The translations under genes were made by a program, and so were the position numbers. Shown here one piece after another: positions 9,442 through 24,057 of a stretch of 64,000 bases of DNA. The stretch comes from Polynucleobacter sp. Adler-ghost. Lineage in GTDB: Bacteria > Pseudomonadota > Gammaproteobacteria > Burkholderiales > Burkholderiaceae. The DNA is taken from assembly GCF_018688495.1 (NCBI RefSeq), contig NZ_CP061320.1:1336586-1400585 (forward strand). The letters run 5' to 3'. Within the stretch, counting starts at the first letter, position 1. Every line of letters starts with the position of its first letter. Below the pieces are notes generated by a model that saw only the letters and a program-made list of their open reading frames with translations, was not told the DNA's origin and did not search any database.

Positions 9442-9447
9442 AGTGAA

Positions 9448-10524
9448 TTACCAAACAGGTGCCATACGAATATCACTCGGTAATTCATTTGGCACTACTG
9501 GCAACATATAAAGACGTAAGAAGGTAGCAGTAGCCGCAATTGCTAGAGCACCTCGTTTGATAGCTGAAAAGACACCACCAACCTGCTTCAAATGATCTAC
9601 CTCATCTGAAATTTTTCTCAGCTTTTCAAAACACTCCCAAATTCTTGGATCATCTAAATTGATAGTGAAAGGGAAAACCTGCTTAGTGATATCAGAAGTA
9701 ATTTCTAGTACCTTGCGGTCATAGTCTGTTGGTGATACCCCAAGCGCTTTATGGAACTCTGGTCTGGAATGATCGCGCACATACATTGTTGCGTATACCG
9801 CCAATAAAAAGAAGCGAATCCACAGTCGATTACCACCACTGAGTAACTTTGGAGTAGAACGCATTAATAAAGCAAAGGCCTCACCATGACGGAATTCATC
9901 ATTACACCATTTCTCAAACCAGAGAAAAATCGGATGAAAGCGCAATTCTGGTTTGTTTTGAATGATTCGATAAATCGTGATGTAGCGGGCATAGCCAATT
10001 TTTTCAGACAAATAAGTTGCATAAAAAATAAACTTTGGCTTAAAGAAGGTATATTTTTTAGTTCTTGCCAAAAATCCTAGATCAACCCCAATACCAAAAT
10101 CTTTGAGCCACTGATTAATAAAACCGGCATGTCTACTCTCATCACGAGCCATGTATGAGAACAAGTCTTTTAAGTCGGGATTCTTGATCGACTTTTTAAT
10201 CTCTGAATAGAGAACACAACCTGAGAACTCTGAAGTAATTGAACTAATTAAGAAATCTAAAAACTCTTGGTACAAGCCCTCTGGCAAGTGGGAGTAGTCC
10301 TTAGACATATCATCAGGACGCTGAAAGTGAGCCTGATTAATATCGGAATCAAATTCTTGCATGAGCTTATCCCACTCGGGCTTTACTGAGCTGATATCAA
10401 AACGATCCATCTCATCAAAATCAGTGGTGTAAAACCGAGGACTTAGGATCGTACTCTCTAGTGCGCGATCGGTTGATTCATTAATGGGGCGAAGCGCTTC
10501 CATGGTTGGGGCATTAGCACTCAT
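9448..10524 (-). CDS. acsF: O2-dependent Mg-protoporphyrin IX monomethyl ester cyclase
   Basis: AcsF is the diiron cyclase that forms ring E of chlorophylls using O2. The 358-aa protein carries two Glu/His helical motifs of the ferritin-like fold, [11 protein letters not shown] (about 99-109) with ARDESRH (127-132), and later [16 protein letters not shown]. Its ATG overlaps the stop of the preceding 118-codon gene as ATGA. No bchE (anaerobic cyclase) occurs in the window, which fits an aerobic phototroph. Betaproteobacterial AcsF of Rubrivivax is reported to work without an extra subunit, unlike alphaproteobacterial enzymes that need BciE. Confidence 0.97.
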   Translation of the reverse strand: MSANAPTMEALRPINESTDRALESTILSPRFYTTDFDEMDRFDISSVKPEWDKLMQEFDSDINQAHFQRPDDMSKDYSHLPEGLYQEFLDFLISSITSEFSGCVLYSEIKKSIKNPDLKDLFSYMARDESRHAGFINQWLKDFGIGVDLGFLARTKKYTFFKPKFIFYATYLSEKIGYARYITIYRIIQNKPELRFHPIFLWFEKWCNDEFRHGEAFALLMRSTPKLLSGGNRLWIRFFLLAVYATMYVRDHSRPEFHKALGVSPTDYDRKVLEITSDITKQVFPFTINLDDPRIWECFEKLRKISDEVDHLKQVGGVFSAIKRGALAIAATATFLRLYMLPVVPNELPSDIRMAPVW

Positions 10525-10877
10525 ACTTCAATACCTTTAGTCACAATAAGGGGTTGTGTGTGCACTACTGGGCGCACTCTTGGATATTTTTTCGCTTGAC
10601 TGAATCGAGTAGTAGAAAAGCTGACCTCGTATAACAAGGTAATTTCGAGTCTTGCAGTGAGATATACCCACAAACGCGATAACCAGCCAGCCTTAGAGAC
10701 AGTTGCTGTTCTTTGATAGCTCAAAACCTCACCAAACGGCAGCTCTACAATCGGATCATGGACGAGCACCTGATCTCCTGGGCCGACTTGAACGCCGTCA
10801 AGATCCACATGGGCATATAGATACTCTGAAGTATTGGACATATCTACAGAACATTTAACCAGCTGTTTAGACATCAT
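10521..10877 (-). CDS. Conserved small protein between puhC and acsF, function unassigned
   Basis: The 118-aa soluble-looking protein has no clear membrane segment and is rich in predicted beta strands. Visible features are a [20 protein letters not shown] stretch and [11 protein letters not shown]. It overlaps puhC and acsF by 4 bp each (ATGA), so its translation is tightly coupled to both. A small gene at this place recurs in purple-bacterial puh-acsF clusters. In alphaproteobacteria a gene next to acsF encodes BciE, a cyclase subunit, but I cannot show homology from this sequence. A role in cyclase function or reaction-centre assembly is inferred from position only. Confidence 0.85.
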   Translation of the reverse strand: MMSKQLVKCSVDMSNTSEYLYAHVDLDGVQVGPGDQVLVHDPIVELPFGEVLSYQRTATVSKAGWLSRLWVYLTARLEITLLYEVSFSTTRFSQAKKYPRVRPVVHTQPLIVTKGIEV

Positions 10878-11320
10878 TGCCCCGCGCTATTTAAAAATGC
10901 AGCAAACTGCGCTGCGTTATCTCGACCAAATGACTCCAAATCAATGCGATTGCCTGTTGCTAGATCTACTAAAGTCAATCTACCATCAGAACGACTAATT
11001 AATTCAAATGCATCATCGCTGGTAATTTGGCGAATGCGACGTTCACGAGCCAATGCTCGCAAAATCCCCCTTACAAAACCAGCCTGACCCTCTACTTGTG
11101 CAATCATTCTCCCATTAGAAGCTGATATAACCCCTACTGAGCCATCAGGGAGATCCCTAAAAAACAATGTTTTTTTCGCGATCACACTGGCGTCTACCTG
11201 CGTTTCCGCTTTACCAGACTGAACGGCATTGGCAACCACGAACACTACCCCCACCAAAACGATGACCACAAATACTGCAATATAGTTTTGAATACGGATA
11301 GGATTCATGCGCAAAATCAT
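10874..11320 (-). CDS. puhC: Photosynthetic complex assembly protein PuhC
   Basis: PuhC is a single-span inner-membrane protein needed for normal RC-LH1 assembly. The product is 148 aa when begun at ATG 11320, which overlaps the puhB stop as ATGA. A longer in-frame extension upstream lies wholly inside puhB and is not credible. After a short N-terminus (MILRMNPIRIQNY) comes one membrane helix (about residues 12-31), then a periplasmic domain with LFFRDLPDGSVGV and LTLVDLATGNRIDLESFGRDN, both typical of PuhC. Confidence 0.92.
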   Translation of the reverse strand: MILRMNPIRIQNYIAVFVVIVLVGVVFVVANAVQSGKAETQVDASVIAKKTLFFRDLPDGSVGVISASNGRMIAQVEGQAGFVRGILRALARERRIRQITSDDAFELISRSDGRLTLVDLATGNRIDLESFGRDNAAQFAAFLNSAGQ

Positions 11321-11997
11321 GCTGCCTCTGCCCCTGAGTAAGGTGTATTTACCATCGATGGATTGCGTTGAGCAGCTTGAACTGATCGAGCAATGACATT
11401 GTTCTGGGTAGCCCAAGCATCAACCAAAATTTTGGCAACTTCGGAGCAGTTTTTAATGCACCGGAGAGTAGGCTGAGGGCTGGCCCAATGTGATGGTCTG
11501 GAATGAGGCCATAAGTGAAATATCGCAATTTTTGTATCTTTACTTAACTTCAGAGAAATATCTCCCGTACCCTGCTTGGTGACACAGCAATCTGCCGACT
11601 CAATCATCTTGAGCGGGAAATTAAAAGTCATATTCAACACAATTCCAATACGCATGACTACGCGCTTATTGGTGATGGTGTAGACCGCAGTTGATGCCAT
11701 CAAATAAGCAAGCAGAGCAACTAGGGATAAACCAATGGCTGAAAAAATCGTAATCCTTAAGGAGGAGAAAAATATCGCACTGAGGGACTCTCCATCAGTA
11801 ACGCCAGTAACAATCTGATAGAGCAAGATCAAGCCAAAATAAATCAAGAGCCCTTTGAGGTGAAACACTCGCAGAAGCATCGCCTTTACATCAGGCGAGC
11901 CCTGCCACAAAATACGCTCGCCCTCAGGCAACTTTTCAGGAAGTCCTAGCTCTGGTTCAAATTCATGCTCTGGACTACTAGGAATGTTCAGGCTCAT
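11317..11997 (-). CDS. puhB: Photosynthetic complex assembly protein PuhB
   Basis: PuhB is a membrane protein with a PH-like domain that aids reaction-centre assembly. The 226-aa sequence has the family's opening, GLPEKLPEGERILWQGSPD, two central hydrophobic segments, and YTITNKRVVMRIGIVLNMTFN followed by the LKMIESADCC block. It starts in the 4-bp overlap (ATGA) with the end of puhA and ends in the same kind of overlap with puhC. The puhA-puhB-puhC order is standard. Confidence 0.94.
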   Translation of the reverse strand: MSLNIPSSPEHEFEPELGLPEKLPEGERILWQGSPDVKAMLLRVFHLKGLLIYFGLILLYQIVTGVTDGESLSAIFFSSLRITIFSAIGLSLVALLAYLMASTAVYTITNKRVVMRIGIVLNMTFNFPLKMIESADCCVTKQGTGDISLKLSKDTKIAIFHLWPHSRPSHWASPQPTLRCIKNCSEVAKILVDAWATQNNVIARSVQAAQRNPSMVNTPYSGAEAA

Positions 11998-12758
11998 ATT
12001 AACGGCTCCTGACGATCGGGAGTGGCATATAAAGTGCCGGCACCAAAGTACGCCATGATCTTCTCTTCTTCCAGCAAGGTGATTTCCTCTGGATTTTTTG
12101 TTTTTGGCACAGCTGCAAACTGATCTGCAAGAATTGACTTCACCCGAATGTCTTGCTTGCCAATACGTGAAAAATTCACTGGCAATAGGACTGTCGCACC
12201 CTTTGCATCAACCTCTAGGTAGCGAATCATCATTTCCATATGATCAACCCAGACATCTTTCACAACGCCGGCTTTATGACCATCTGCACCGATGACACTC
12301 AAGCCAATCGGATTAATATCCTGCTTTGCAATTGCGAAATCATTTAACTTTCTCAGTGGACGAATTCGCGCATGACCCTCTAGATCATAATCAACATGAT
12401 CAGCGCGGTTAGCATAAGAACCTGGCCCAACTCCTGCTAATAATGGATTGCCAATTGGGGCAATAGGCGCGCCATTCCATGGATGAATTGGCTCCGCTGA
12501 TAGGCGCTCAGTTTCAGGCGGGGTTTCTAAGGGAGCGTAATAAGTTTTGCCAAATTCTGTGACAAATTTTTTCACCCTTGGCATGCCAAGAATTCCGTCT
12601 TCACGTCGAACCTTACCGAAGCGCTCAGTTTCCAGTGGAAATCCTTCTCGTTTACTTTCCAATGTTAGGTATATAACAAGACCCACAAAAAAAAGTAGGA
12701 ATAGATAGAACACCACTTGAGCGACATCTATATATTGTGTAATTGCACCAGTACCCAT
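11994..12758 (-). CDS. puhA: Photosynthetic reaction centre subunit H
   Basis: Subunit H caps the cytoplasmic side of the reaction centre and controls proton transfer to QB. At 254 aa it has the usual size. It has one N-terminal membrane helix (about residues 10-31, ending YLTLESKREGFPLE) and a PRC-barrel cytoplasmic domain with DLEGHARIRPLRKLNDFAI and VKDVWVDHMEMMIRYLEV. A strong AAGGAG lies just before the ATG, and 23 bp separate it from lhaA, the widest gap in this stretch of the operon. Confidence 0.98.
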   Translation of the reverse strand: MGTGAITQYIDVAQVVFYLFLLFFVGLVIYLTLESKREGFPLETERFGKVRREDGILGMPRVKKFVTEFGKTYYAPLETPPETERLSAEPIHPWNGAPIAPIGNPLLAGVGPGSYANRADHVDYDLEGHARIRPLRKLNDFAIAKQDINPIGLSVIGADGHKAGVVKDVWVDHMEMMIRYLEVDAKGATVLLPVNFSRIGKQDIRVKSILADQFAAVPKTKNPEEITLLEEEKIMAYFGAGTLYATPDRQEPLI

Positions 12759-12781
12759 TTTTTCTCTCCTTCTTTAATAAA

Positions 12782-14212
12782 CTAGCTTGGAAAATCCGCT
12801 AGGCCAAACTTACTCATTTTTGAAATATCCAGGTTTCGCTTTTGGGCTACTAGTGGACCTAACGCGATCAAAGTAATAAACAACAAATAAATCTCAATGT
12901 GATAAACAAAGCTATAACCAGTAGCAGGGCTCATTAACGTAGAACCAATCATTCCGCCCATTGCTAAATCCGAGATCAGATCACGAATAACTCCACCCAG
13001 TGACATACCAATTCCGGAGCATGTAGCTGTTACCGCTCCCCAAGCACCAATGACCATCCCAGTTTTGTTCTCCTGATCCATGCTCATCGCAATAGTGAGC
13101 GTACTGACTGCGAATAGGCCGCCACTAAAACCAATCAGAAGTGCGCCCAATCTGAAGAGATTAGGTGAACCTAATGGCTCTGAAAATATCACCATGGAGA
13201 AGGCAATCAGCCCAAGCAGGAGGCCGGCTGCAGAAATTCTGTAGGCGTTATAGCCCTTGCTTAGCCAGCGTGCAGAAAGCGTAAATGCCAGTAAAGATCC
13301 ACAGGCAATCAGTGCGGTCAAAAAGCTGGTGGCAGATACATCCAGTAGAAGTATTTCTCCGCCATAGGGCTCCAAGATAATGTCTTGCATGCTAAAGGCA
13401 GTGGTTCCAAGACCTAGCATGATGAGGAAGCGACGAACCTGTGGCGCCTTAATAAACTCACTCCAACTTTGTGAGAATTTTGGCTGAACAATAGATGGCG
13501 CAGTATTTTTAGGTTGCCTTGCTTCTTGCTTCCACAAGGCAAATAAATTGAGCAGTAAGGTAATGAGCGCAACTCCCTGAATCACCTTAATTAACTGAAT
13601 CGGGCTAAATGGGTCCAGGAAGACGCTAAACATGACGCCGCTCAAGACCATACCAAAGAGCAGCATGACGTACATCATGGCAACAACACGGGGGCGATTT
13701 TTTGCGTCTGCCAAATCTGTAGCAAGAGCTAAGCCAGCAGTTTGAGTAGTTTGCATACCCGCGCCAACCAGTAAAAATGCCAACGCACTGCCAAGGTAGC
13801 TAAACCAAGCGGGCCAGTGAGTATCTCCAGATAGGATGATGAGGGCAAAAGGCATGATGGCTAAACCACCAAACTGCAACCAAGTCCCAATCCAAATATA
13901 AGGAACTCTTCTCCAACCCAATATGGATCGATGGGTATCTGACCTATGGCCAATCAAGGCTCTAAATGGTGCAAAGATTAATGGCAAAGCAACCATTAAG
14001 GCCACCATCCAAGCCTCCATGTGTAACTCAACAATCATGACTCGGTTTAAGGTGCCAACCAATAAGGCAGTAGCCATACCTACTGAAACTTGAAACAAAG
14101 ATAGTCTTAAGAGGCGGCTCAGAGGTAAATCTGGGGTCGCCACGTCAGCAAAAGGCAGAAAGCGAGGATCAATCCTCGTCCATGTCTTAGCCATCTTTGA
14201 CAGATTGATCAT
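12782..14212 (-). CDS. lhaA: Light-harvesting 1 assembly protein LhaA (PucC-family MFS)
   Basis: The 476-aa polytopic membrane protein belongs to the BCD/PucC family, and its position between bchM and puhA is that of lhaA, required for LH1 assembly. Family motifs seen are FQVSVGMATALLVGTLNRVM near the N-terminus, GHRSDTHRSILGWRRVPYIW, and QDIILEPYGGEILLL. Its ATG overlaps the bchM stop as ATGA. The second family member in the window is at 5406-6743. Confidence 0.93.
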   Translation of the reverse strand: MINLSKMAKTWTRIDPRFLPFADVATPDLPLSRLLRLSLFQVSVGMATALLVGTLNRVMIVELHMEAWMVALMVALPLIFAPFRALIGHRSDTHRSILGWRRVPYIWIGTWLQFGGLAIMPFALIILSGDTHWPAWFSYLGSALAFLLVGAGMQTTQTAGLALATDLADAKNRPRVVAMMYVMLLFGMVLSGVMFSVFLDPFSPIQLIKVIQGVALITLLLNLFALWKQEARQPKNTAPSIVQPKFSQSWSEFIKAPQVRRFLIMLGLGTTAFSMQDIILEPYGGEILLLDVSATSFLTALIACGSLLAFTLSARWLSKGYNAYRISAAGLLLGLIAFSMVIFSEPLGSPNLFRLGALLIGFSGGLFAVSTLTIAMSMDQENKTGMVIGAWGAVTATCSGIGMSLGGVIRDLISDLAMGGMIGSTLMSPATGYSFVYHIEIYLLFITLIALGPLVAQKRNLDISKMSKFGLADFPS

Positions 14213-14910
14213 GATACTTTTTCAATCTCCATCAGTTGTGACTTATAAAAACCGCTGGAAACTAATTGGGTATGGGGAATCTTCCAATCCACAAACCAGG
14301 GTGATTGATCGATTAACTTACTTAGCTTATTTTGACTTATAGGCTCTATAAAAGGAGCCCGATCTTTTCTAGGAAATAGACGGCCAACACGAATCATCAC
14401 CTCAAGCGGTAAGGTACTTGGCGCAAAAGTAAATACAATCTTATTTCTAACTCGCGGGGCCAACTTTTCCAGCACAACTAACATATCAGTCGCGCAATAA
14501 TGGATCATCGAATCCATGCCCACAACATAATCAAATTCACCTAAGCTGTCATCAAGCATATCGCCAGATCTAAAATCAATATTTTGACGATCAGCTGGTG
14601 CAATCCTTTCTTTAGCCAGCTCAATGAGATTAGGCGATAAGTCAATCGCAACAATACTCGCCCCTTTTTTCGCTAACTCGAGGGCCAAAGCGCCGGTGCC
14701 GCAGCCCGCATCCAAAATCCGCTTGCCAGCCAATGACTCTGGTAAGCGAGCAATTAGATTTGAGCGCATTTGATCACGCCCTGCCCTGACTGTTGCCCTG
14801 ATTCCACTAACTGGAGCATCAGAAGTTAATTTTGCCCAAGCATCATTTGCAGTCCGATCAAAATAGTCCTGCAACTTACTACGTCTATTTAAATAAGAAA
14901 TAGCACTCAT
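14209..14910 (-). CDS. bchM: Mg-protoporphyrin IX O-methyltransferase
   Basis: BchM transfers a methyl group from S-adenosylmethionine to the C13 propionate of Mg-protoporphyrin IX, producing the substrate of the AcsF cyclase. The 233-aa protein has the SAM motif ILDAGCGTGALALELAKKGA (about residues 65-84), followed by VAIDLSPNLIELA and FDYVVGMDSMIHY. The gene lies 2 bp downstream of bchL and overlaps lhaA by 4 bp. Confidence 0.96.
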   Translation of the reverse strand: MSAISYLNRRSKLQDYFDRTANDAWAKLTSDAPVSGIRATVRAGRDQMRSNLIARLPESLAGKRILDAGCGTGALALELAKKGASIVAIDLSPNLIELAKERIAPADRQNIDFRSGDMLDDSLGEFDYVVGMDSMIHYCATDMLVVLEKLAPRVRNKIVFTFAPSTLPLEVMIRVGRLFPRKDRAPFIEPISQNKLSKLIDQSPWFVDWKIPHTQLVSSGFYKSQLMEIEKVS

Positions 14911-14912
14911 GA

Positions 14913-19595
<4,683 letters not shown>

Positions 19596-19606
<11 letters not shown>

Positions 19607-21227
19607 AGTGAGCCTTTGCATCGTAGAGCGTTTCAATAGTGATATGGCTAATACCATGCTCAACTGCAAATTTCTCAGTATTGCGTCGTGCTTTTCCTCT
19701 AACAAAGAATGGAATTTTTCCCAATTCTTTTTCCGCTTCTACATCCCATAATTTTGCTGGCTCTGTACCGCTAAATGTCTCTGCATTTACCTGGGTATGA
19801 CTGACAACTGGAGCGACCTCATTGGATTGTGCATCCGGTGAGTGCAGATTTTCTTTCACGGCTGCTGAATGACCTAGATGAGAAGGTGCTGCCTTAGCAG
19901 TAAATTCAAAATCATCGCGGAACATCATAATTAGATGCTCTTCAAGACCCATCATAAGTGGATGAATCCAGGTATCAAACAATACATTGGCGCCCTCAAA
20001 TCCCATCTGTGGTGAGTAGCGCGCTGGAAAGTCCTGAACATGGACTGGCGCAGAAATTACAGCACAAGGAATGCCGAGTCTTTTAGCGATGTGGCGCTCC
20101 ATCTGCGTACCCAAGACCAAGTCTGGAGTAAGTTCAGCTACCTTTGCCTCAACCTCTAAATAGTCATCGGTAATTAAGGCTTCTACCTCGTACAGCTTGG
20201 CAGCTTCACGGACTTCGCGGGCAAATTCACGACTATAGGTACCTAAGCCAACTACCTTAAAGCCTATTTCTTCTGATGCCACTTTTGCGGCCGCAATCAC
20301 ATGACTTGCATCACCAAATATAAATACGCGCTTATCGGTGAGATAAGTGGAGTCGACTGATTTTGCATACCAATGGGCCCGCTCATCTTGAGACTGTAAA
20401 AAAGTCTCTGGATTGATATTGGCCAATGCAGCCACTTCTTGAACAAAGGCTCTAGTTGCTTTAGTACCAATCGGAATGGTCTTTGTGAAAGGCTGCCCAA
20501 ATGTTTTCTGTAGCCAAGTGCATGTGAGTTGAGCAACTTCTGGATACAGCATGACATTAAAATCTGCCTGAGGTAATTGGGTGATATCTGCAACTGAGGC
20601 ATTGAGCGGTGCAACCACCTTCACCTCAATACCCATCGCCTCTAATAGAGACTTGATTTCTTGAATATCGTCGCGATTTCTAAACCCTAATGCAGTAGGT
20701 CCAAGAATATTGCAGCTAGGCTTTTGATCTTGTTTTGCATTATTAGCTCGTACCTCTTGATACTGCTGAGCACTCACGGACTTATCAACTGGAAGCAATC
20801 CACGAACAATGTGATAGAAAGTTTCTGAAGCACCCCAATTTTCTTTTTTCTGATATGAAGGCAATTCCAGTGCAATGACAGGAATCGGCAAAGTAAGCGC
20901 TCTTGCCAAACCACCTGGATCATCCTGAATTAACTCTGCAGTGCATGAAGCGCCCACGATCATGGCTTTAGGCTGGAAACGTTCATATGCAGAATTGACA
21001 GAATCCTGGAACAACTGCGCCGTATCCCCACCTAAATCTCTTGCCTGAAATGTTGTGTAGGTAACAGGTGGACGGGTTTTAGCGCGTCCAATCATCGTAA
21101 ACAATAAGTCAGCGTAAGTATCACCCTGTGGCGCATGCAAGACATAATGCAAATCGGTCATGGAGGTAGCGATTCGCATGGCACCAATGTGTGGCGGGCC
21201 TTCATATGTCCAAAGTGTCAGTTGCAT
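19596..21227 (-). CDS. bchB: Light-independent protochlorophyllide reductase subunit B
   Basis: BchB pairs with BchN to form the NifDK-like catalytic component of DPOR. The 543-aa protein begins [20 protein letters not shown] and has [16 protein letters not shown], the region that holds the unusual Asp cluster ligand. [16 protein letters not shown] and the C-terminal PCP-red domain (last about 60 residues, [16 protein letters not shown]) are both present. It follows bchN by 9 bp. Confidence 0.97.
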
Positions 21228-21236
21228 GTGAGCCCC

Positions 21237-22999
<1,763 letters not shown>

Positions 23000-23025
23000 T
23001 TTTGGACGTCATATATTTGGCTATG

Positions 23026-23052
23026 TGTAAACAAAACTTTACGCCAATTAGA
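23026..23052 (-). promoter_or_regulatory. bchF core promoter: -10-like hexamer next to a PpsR-like dyad
   Basis: On the minus strand TCTAAT (23052-23047) is a good -10 candidate. It is followed within 3 bp by the dyad at 23026-23043 (plus-strand TGTAAACAAAACTTTACG), which is TGT-N12-ACA with one changed base. The expected transcription start falls inside the dyad, about 40 bp upstream of the bchF ATG. The layout matches the bchC promoter. It is inferred from pattern. Confidence 0.6.
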
Positions 23053-23060
23053 ACTTACTA

Positions 23061-23100
23061 ATACTAGTACTTTCCCTAATTTATACTAGTATTTACCCTA
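23061..23100. repeat. Tandem 18-bp direct repeat, 22-bp period, in the bchF-aerR intergenic region
   Basis: ATACTAGTACTTTCCCTA (23061-23078) and ATACTAGTATTTACCCTA (23083-23100) differ at two positions. Each contains the palindrome-like ATACTAGTA. On the minus strand they read TAGGGWAARTACTAGTAT, and the promoter-proximal copy ends 14 bp from the bchF -10. The 22-bp spacing places both on the same DNA face, which suggests an activator site; the protein is unknown. Confidence 0.65.
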
Positions 23101-23136
23101 GTTAATAGAAAATAATTGCCATTATTAGATCTCTAG

Positions 23137-23154
23137 TGTAATAATTATTTTACA
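23137..23154. promoter_or_regulatory. PpsR/CrtJ-type operator upstream of aerR
   Basis: TGTAATAATTATTTTACA is an exact TGT-N12-ACA dyad with AT-rich centre. It lies about 45 bp upstream of the aerR start and about 140 bp from bchF. A weak sigma70-like TTGCCA (23116-23121), 17 bp, TAATAA pairing on the plus strand overlaps it. This suggests that the aerR-ppsR-crt operon is under PpsR control, giving autoregulation. Confidence 0.65.
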
Positions 23155-23197
23155 TATGTTTGTAAATAACACAACAATTTAGATCAAGGGCCATTTG

Positions 23198-24028
23198 GTG
23201 AATCCATCTTTTAAAAAAGAACTCATCATGGAAGTGTTCAGTACGCAACTACCCCGCTTAGTTGAGGAAATTGAACGCAAAGTTGAGGGAGCCAATCAGC
23301 CCAAAGCCTCTAATGAAGATGGTTGGATTGAGTCTCCAGCACCTACCCTGGGTAAAAAGGGGGGCATGCTGGATGATGAGGAGATTAATCGGATCACCCA
23401 ATTACTACTATCTACTGAAGATGGTGCCTTTGAACTCGCAATCACAGTACTCAAAACTCATGGGGTATCAATCAATTACATCGTCTTAGATCTGATACCC
23501 ACTATTGCAAGAAGATTAGGCAAACAATGGGAAGATGACACTCTGAGTTTTGCTGAGGTATCGATTGGCGTCAATAGACTTGAGCGGGTTATTCATAAGC
23601 TCGACTACCTTTTTCAGGTGACTCAGCTAGAAAAAAGGGGGGATCATTCAATTCTCATCTCGGTTTTTCCAGAATCGCAGCACTCTTTAGGTACGCTCAT
23701 TCTTTCCAATTACTTTATTCATTCCGGCTGGCGTGTTTATCGTCCAGAAAATACCAGCTTAAAGTCCATCAGCCGAGAGCTTGAGTCAAATAAGCATGAT
23801 GCTATTGCCATCTCAATATCGTGTGACGAGCAATTAGAGCGGCTACCAAATACCATTAATGTCCTGAGGGAAAAATCGAAGAACCCGAAAATCATCGTTC
23901 TTATTGGTGGCCCGCTCTATAATAAAGCGCCTGCAAAATTTGATCACATTCAGGCAGATATAAAAGCATTTACCCCTGAGGAATGTGTCGAAAGATTAAA
24001 TCTTGTGCTCAGTCAAATACAAAAATAA
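23198..24028 (+). CDS. aerR: AerR/PpaA-type B12-binding photosynthesis regulator
   Basis: The protein (276 aa from GTG 23198) has a variable N-terminus, a four-helix cap with WEDDTLSFAEVSIGVNRLE at about 111-129, and a C-terminal Rossmann-like B12-binding domain beginning FPESQHSLGTL. His162 in QHSLG matches the conserved ligand region of AerR/PpaA proteins. AerR/PpaA bind cobalamin and act as light-dependent antirepressors of PpsR/CrtJ (established). It lies 29 bp upstream of ppsR. Starts are uncertain: GTG 23198 has AAGGG upstream, TTG 23195 is adjacent, and ATG 23228 is the first ATG. Short and long forms of AerR exist in Rhodobacter. Confidence 0.85.
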   Translation: MNPSFKKELIMEVFSTQLPRLVEEIERKVEGANQPKASNEDGWIESPAPTLGKKGGMLDDEEINRITQLLLSTEDGAFELAITVLKTHGVSINYIVLDLIPTIARRLGKQWEDDTLSFAEVSIGVNRLERVIHKLDYLFQVTQLEKRGDHSILISVFPESQHSLGTLILSNYFIHSGWRVYRPENTSLKSISRELESNKHDAIAISISCDEQLERLPNTINVLREKSKNPKIIVLIGGPLYNKAPAKFDHIQADIKAFTPEECVERLNLVLSQIQK

Positions 24029-24057
24029 TTATTAGAAAAATCGGTAAATAAAATATA

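Noticed and set aside
11321-11416. 32-residue N-terminal extension of puhC
   Set aside because: It lies inside puhB and is Ser/Cys-rich with no family resemblance, whereas ATG 11320 gives the standard ATGA coupling.
19607-19705. 33-residue N-terminal extension of bchH
   Set aside because: It lies inside bch[11 protein letters not shown] at 19606 fits the family start and has AAGG upstream.
23157-23176. Second PpsR site TGTTTGTAAATAACACA next to the aerR operator
   Set aside because: TGT and ACA spacing is 10, 11 or 14, not 12.
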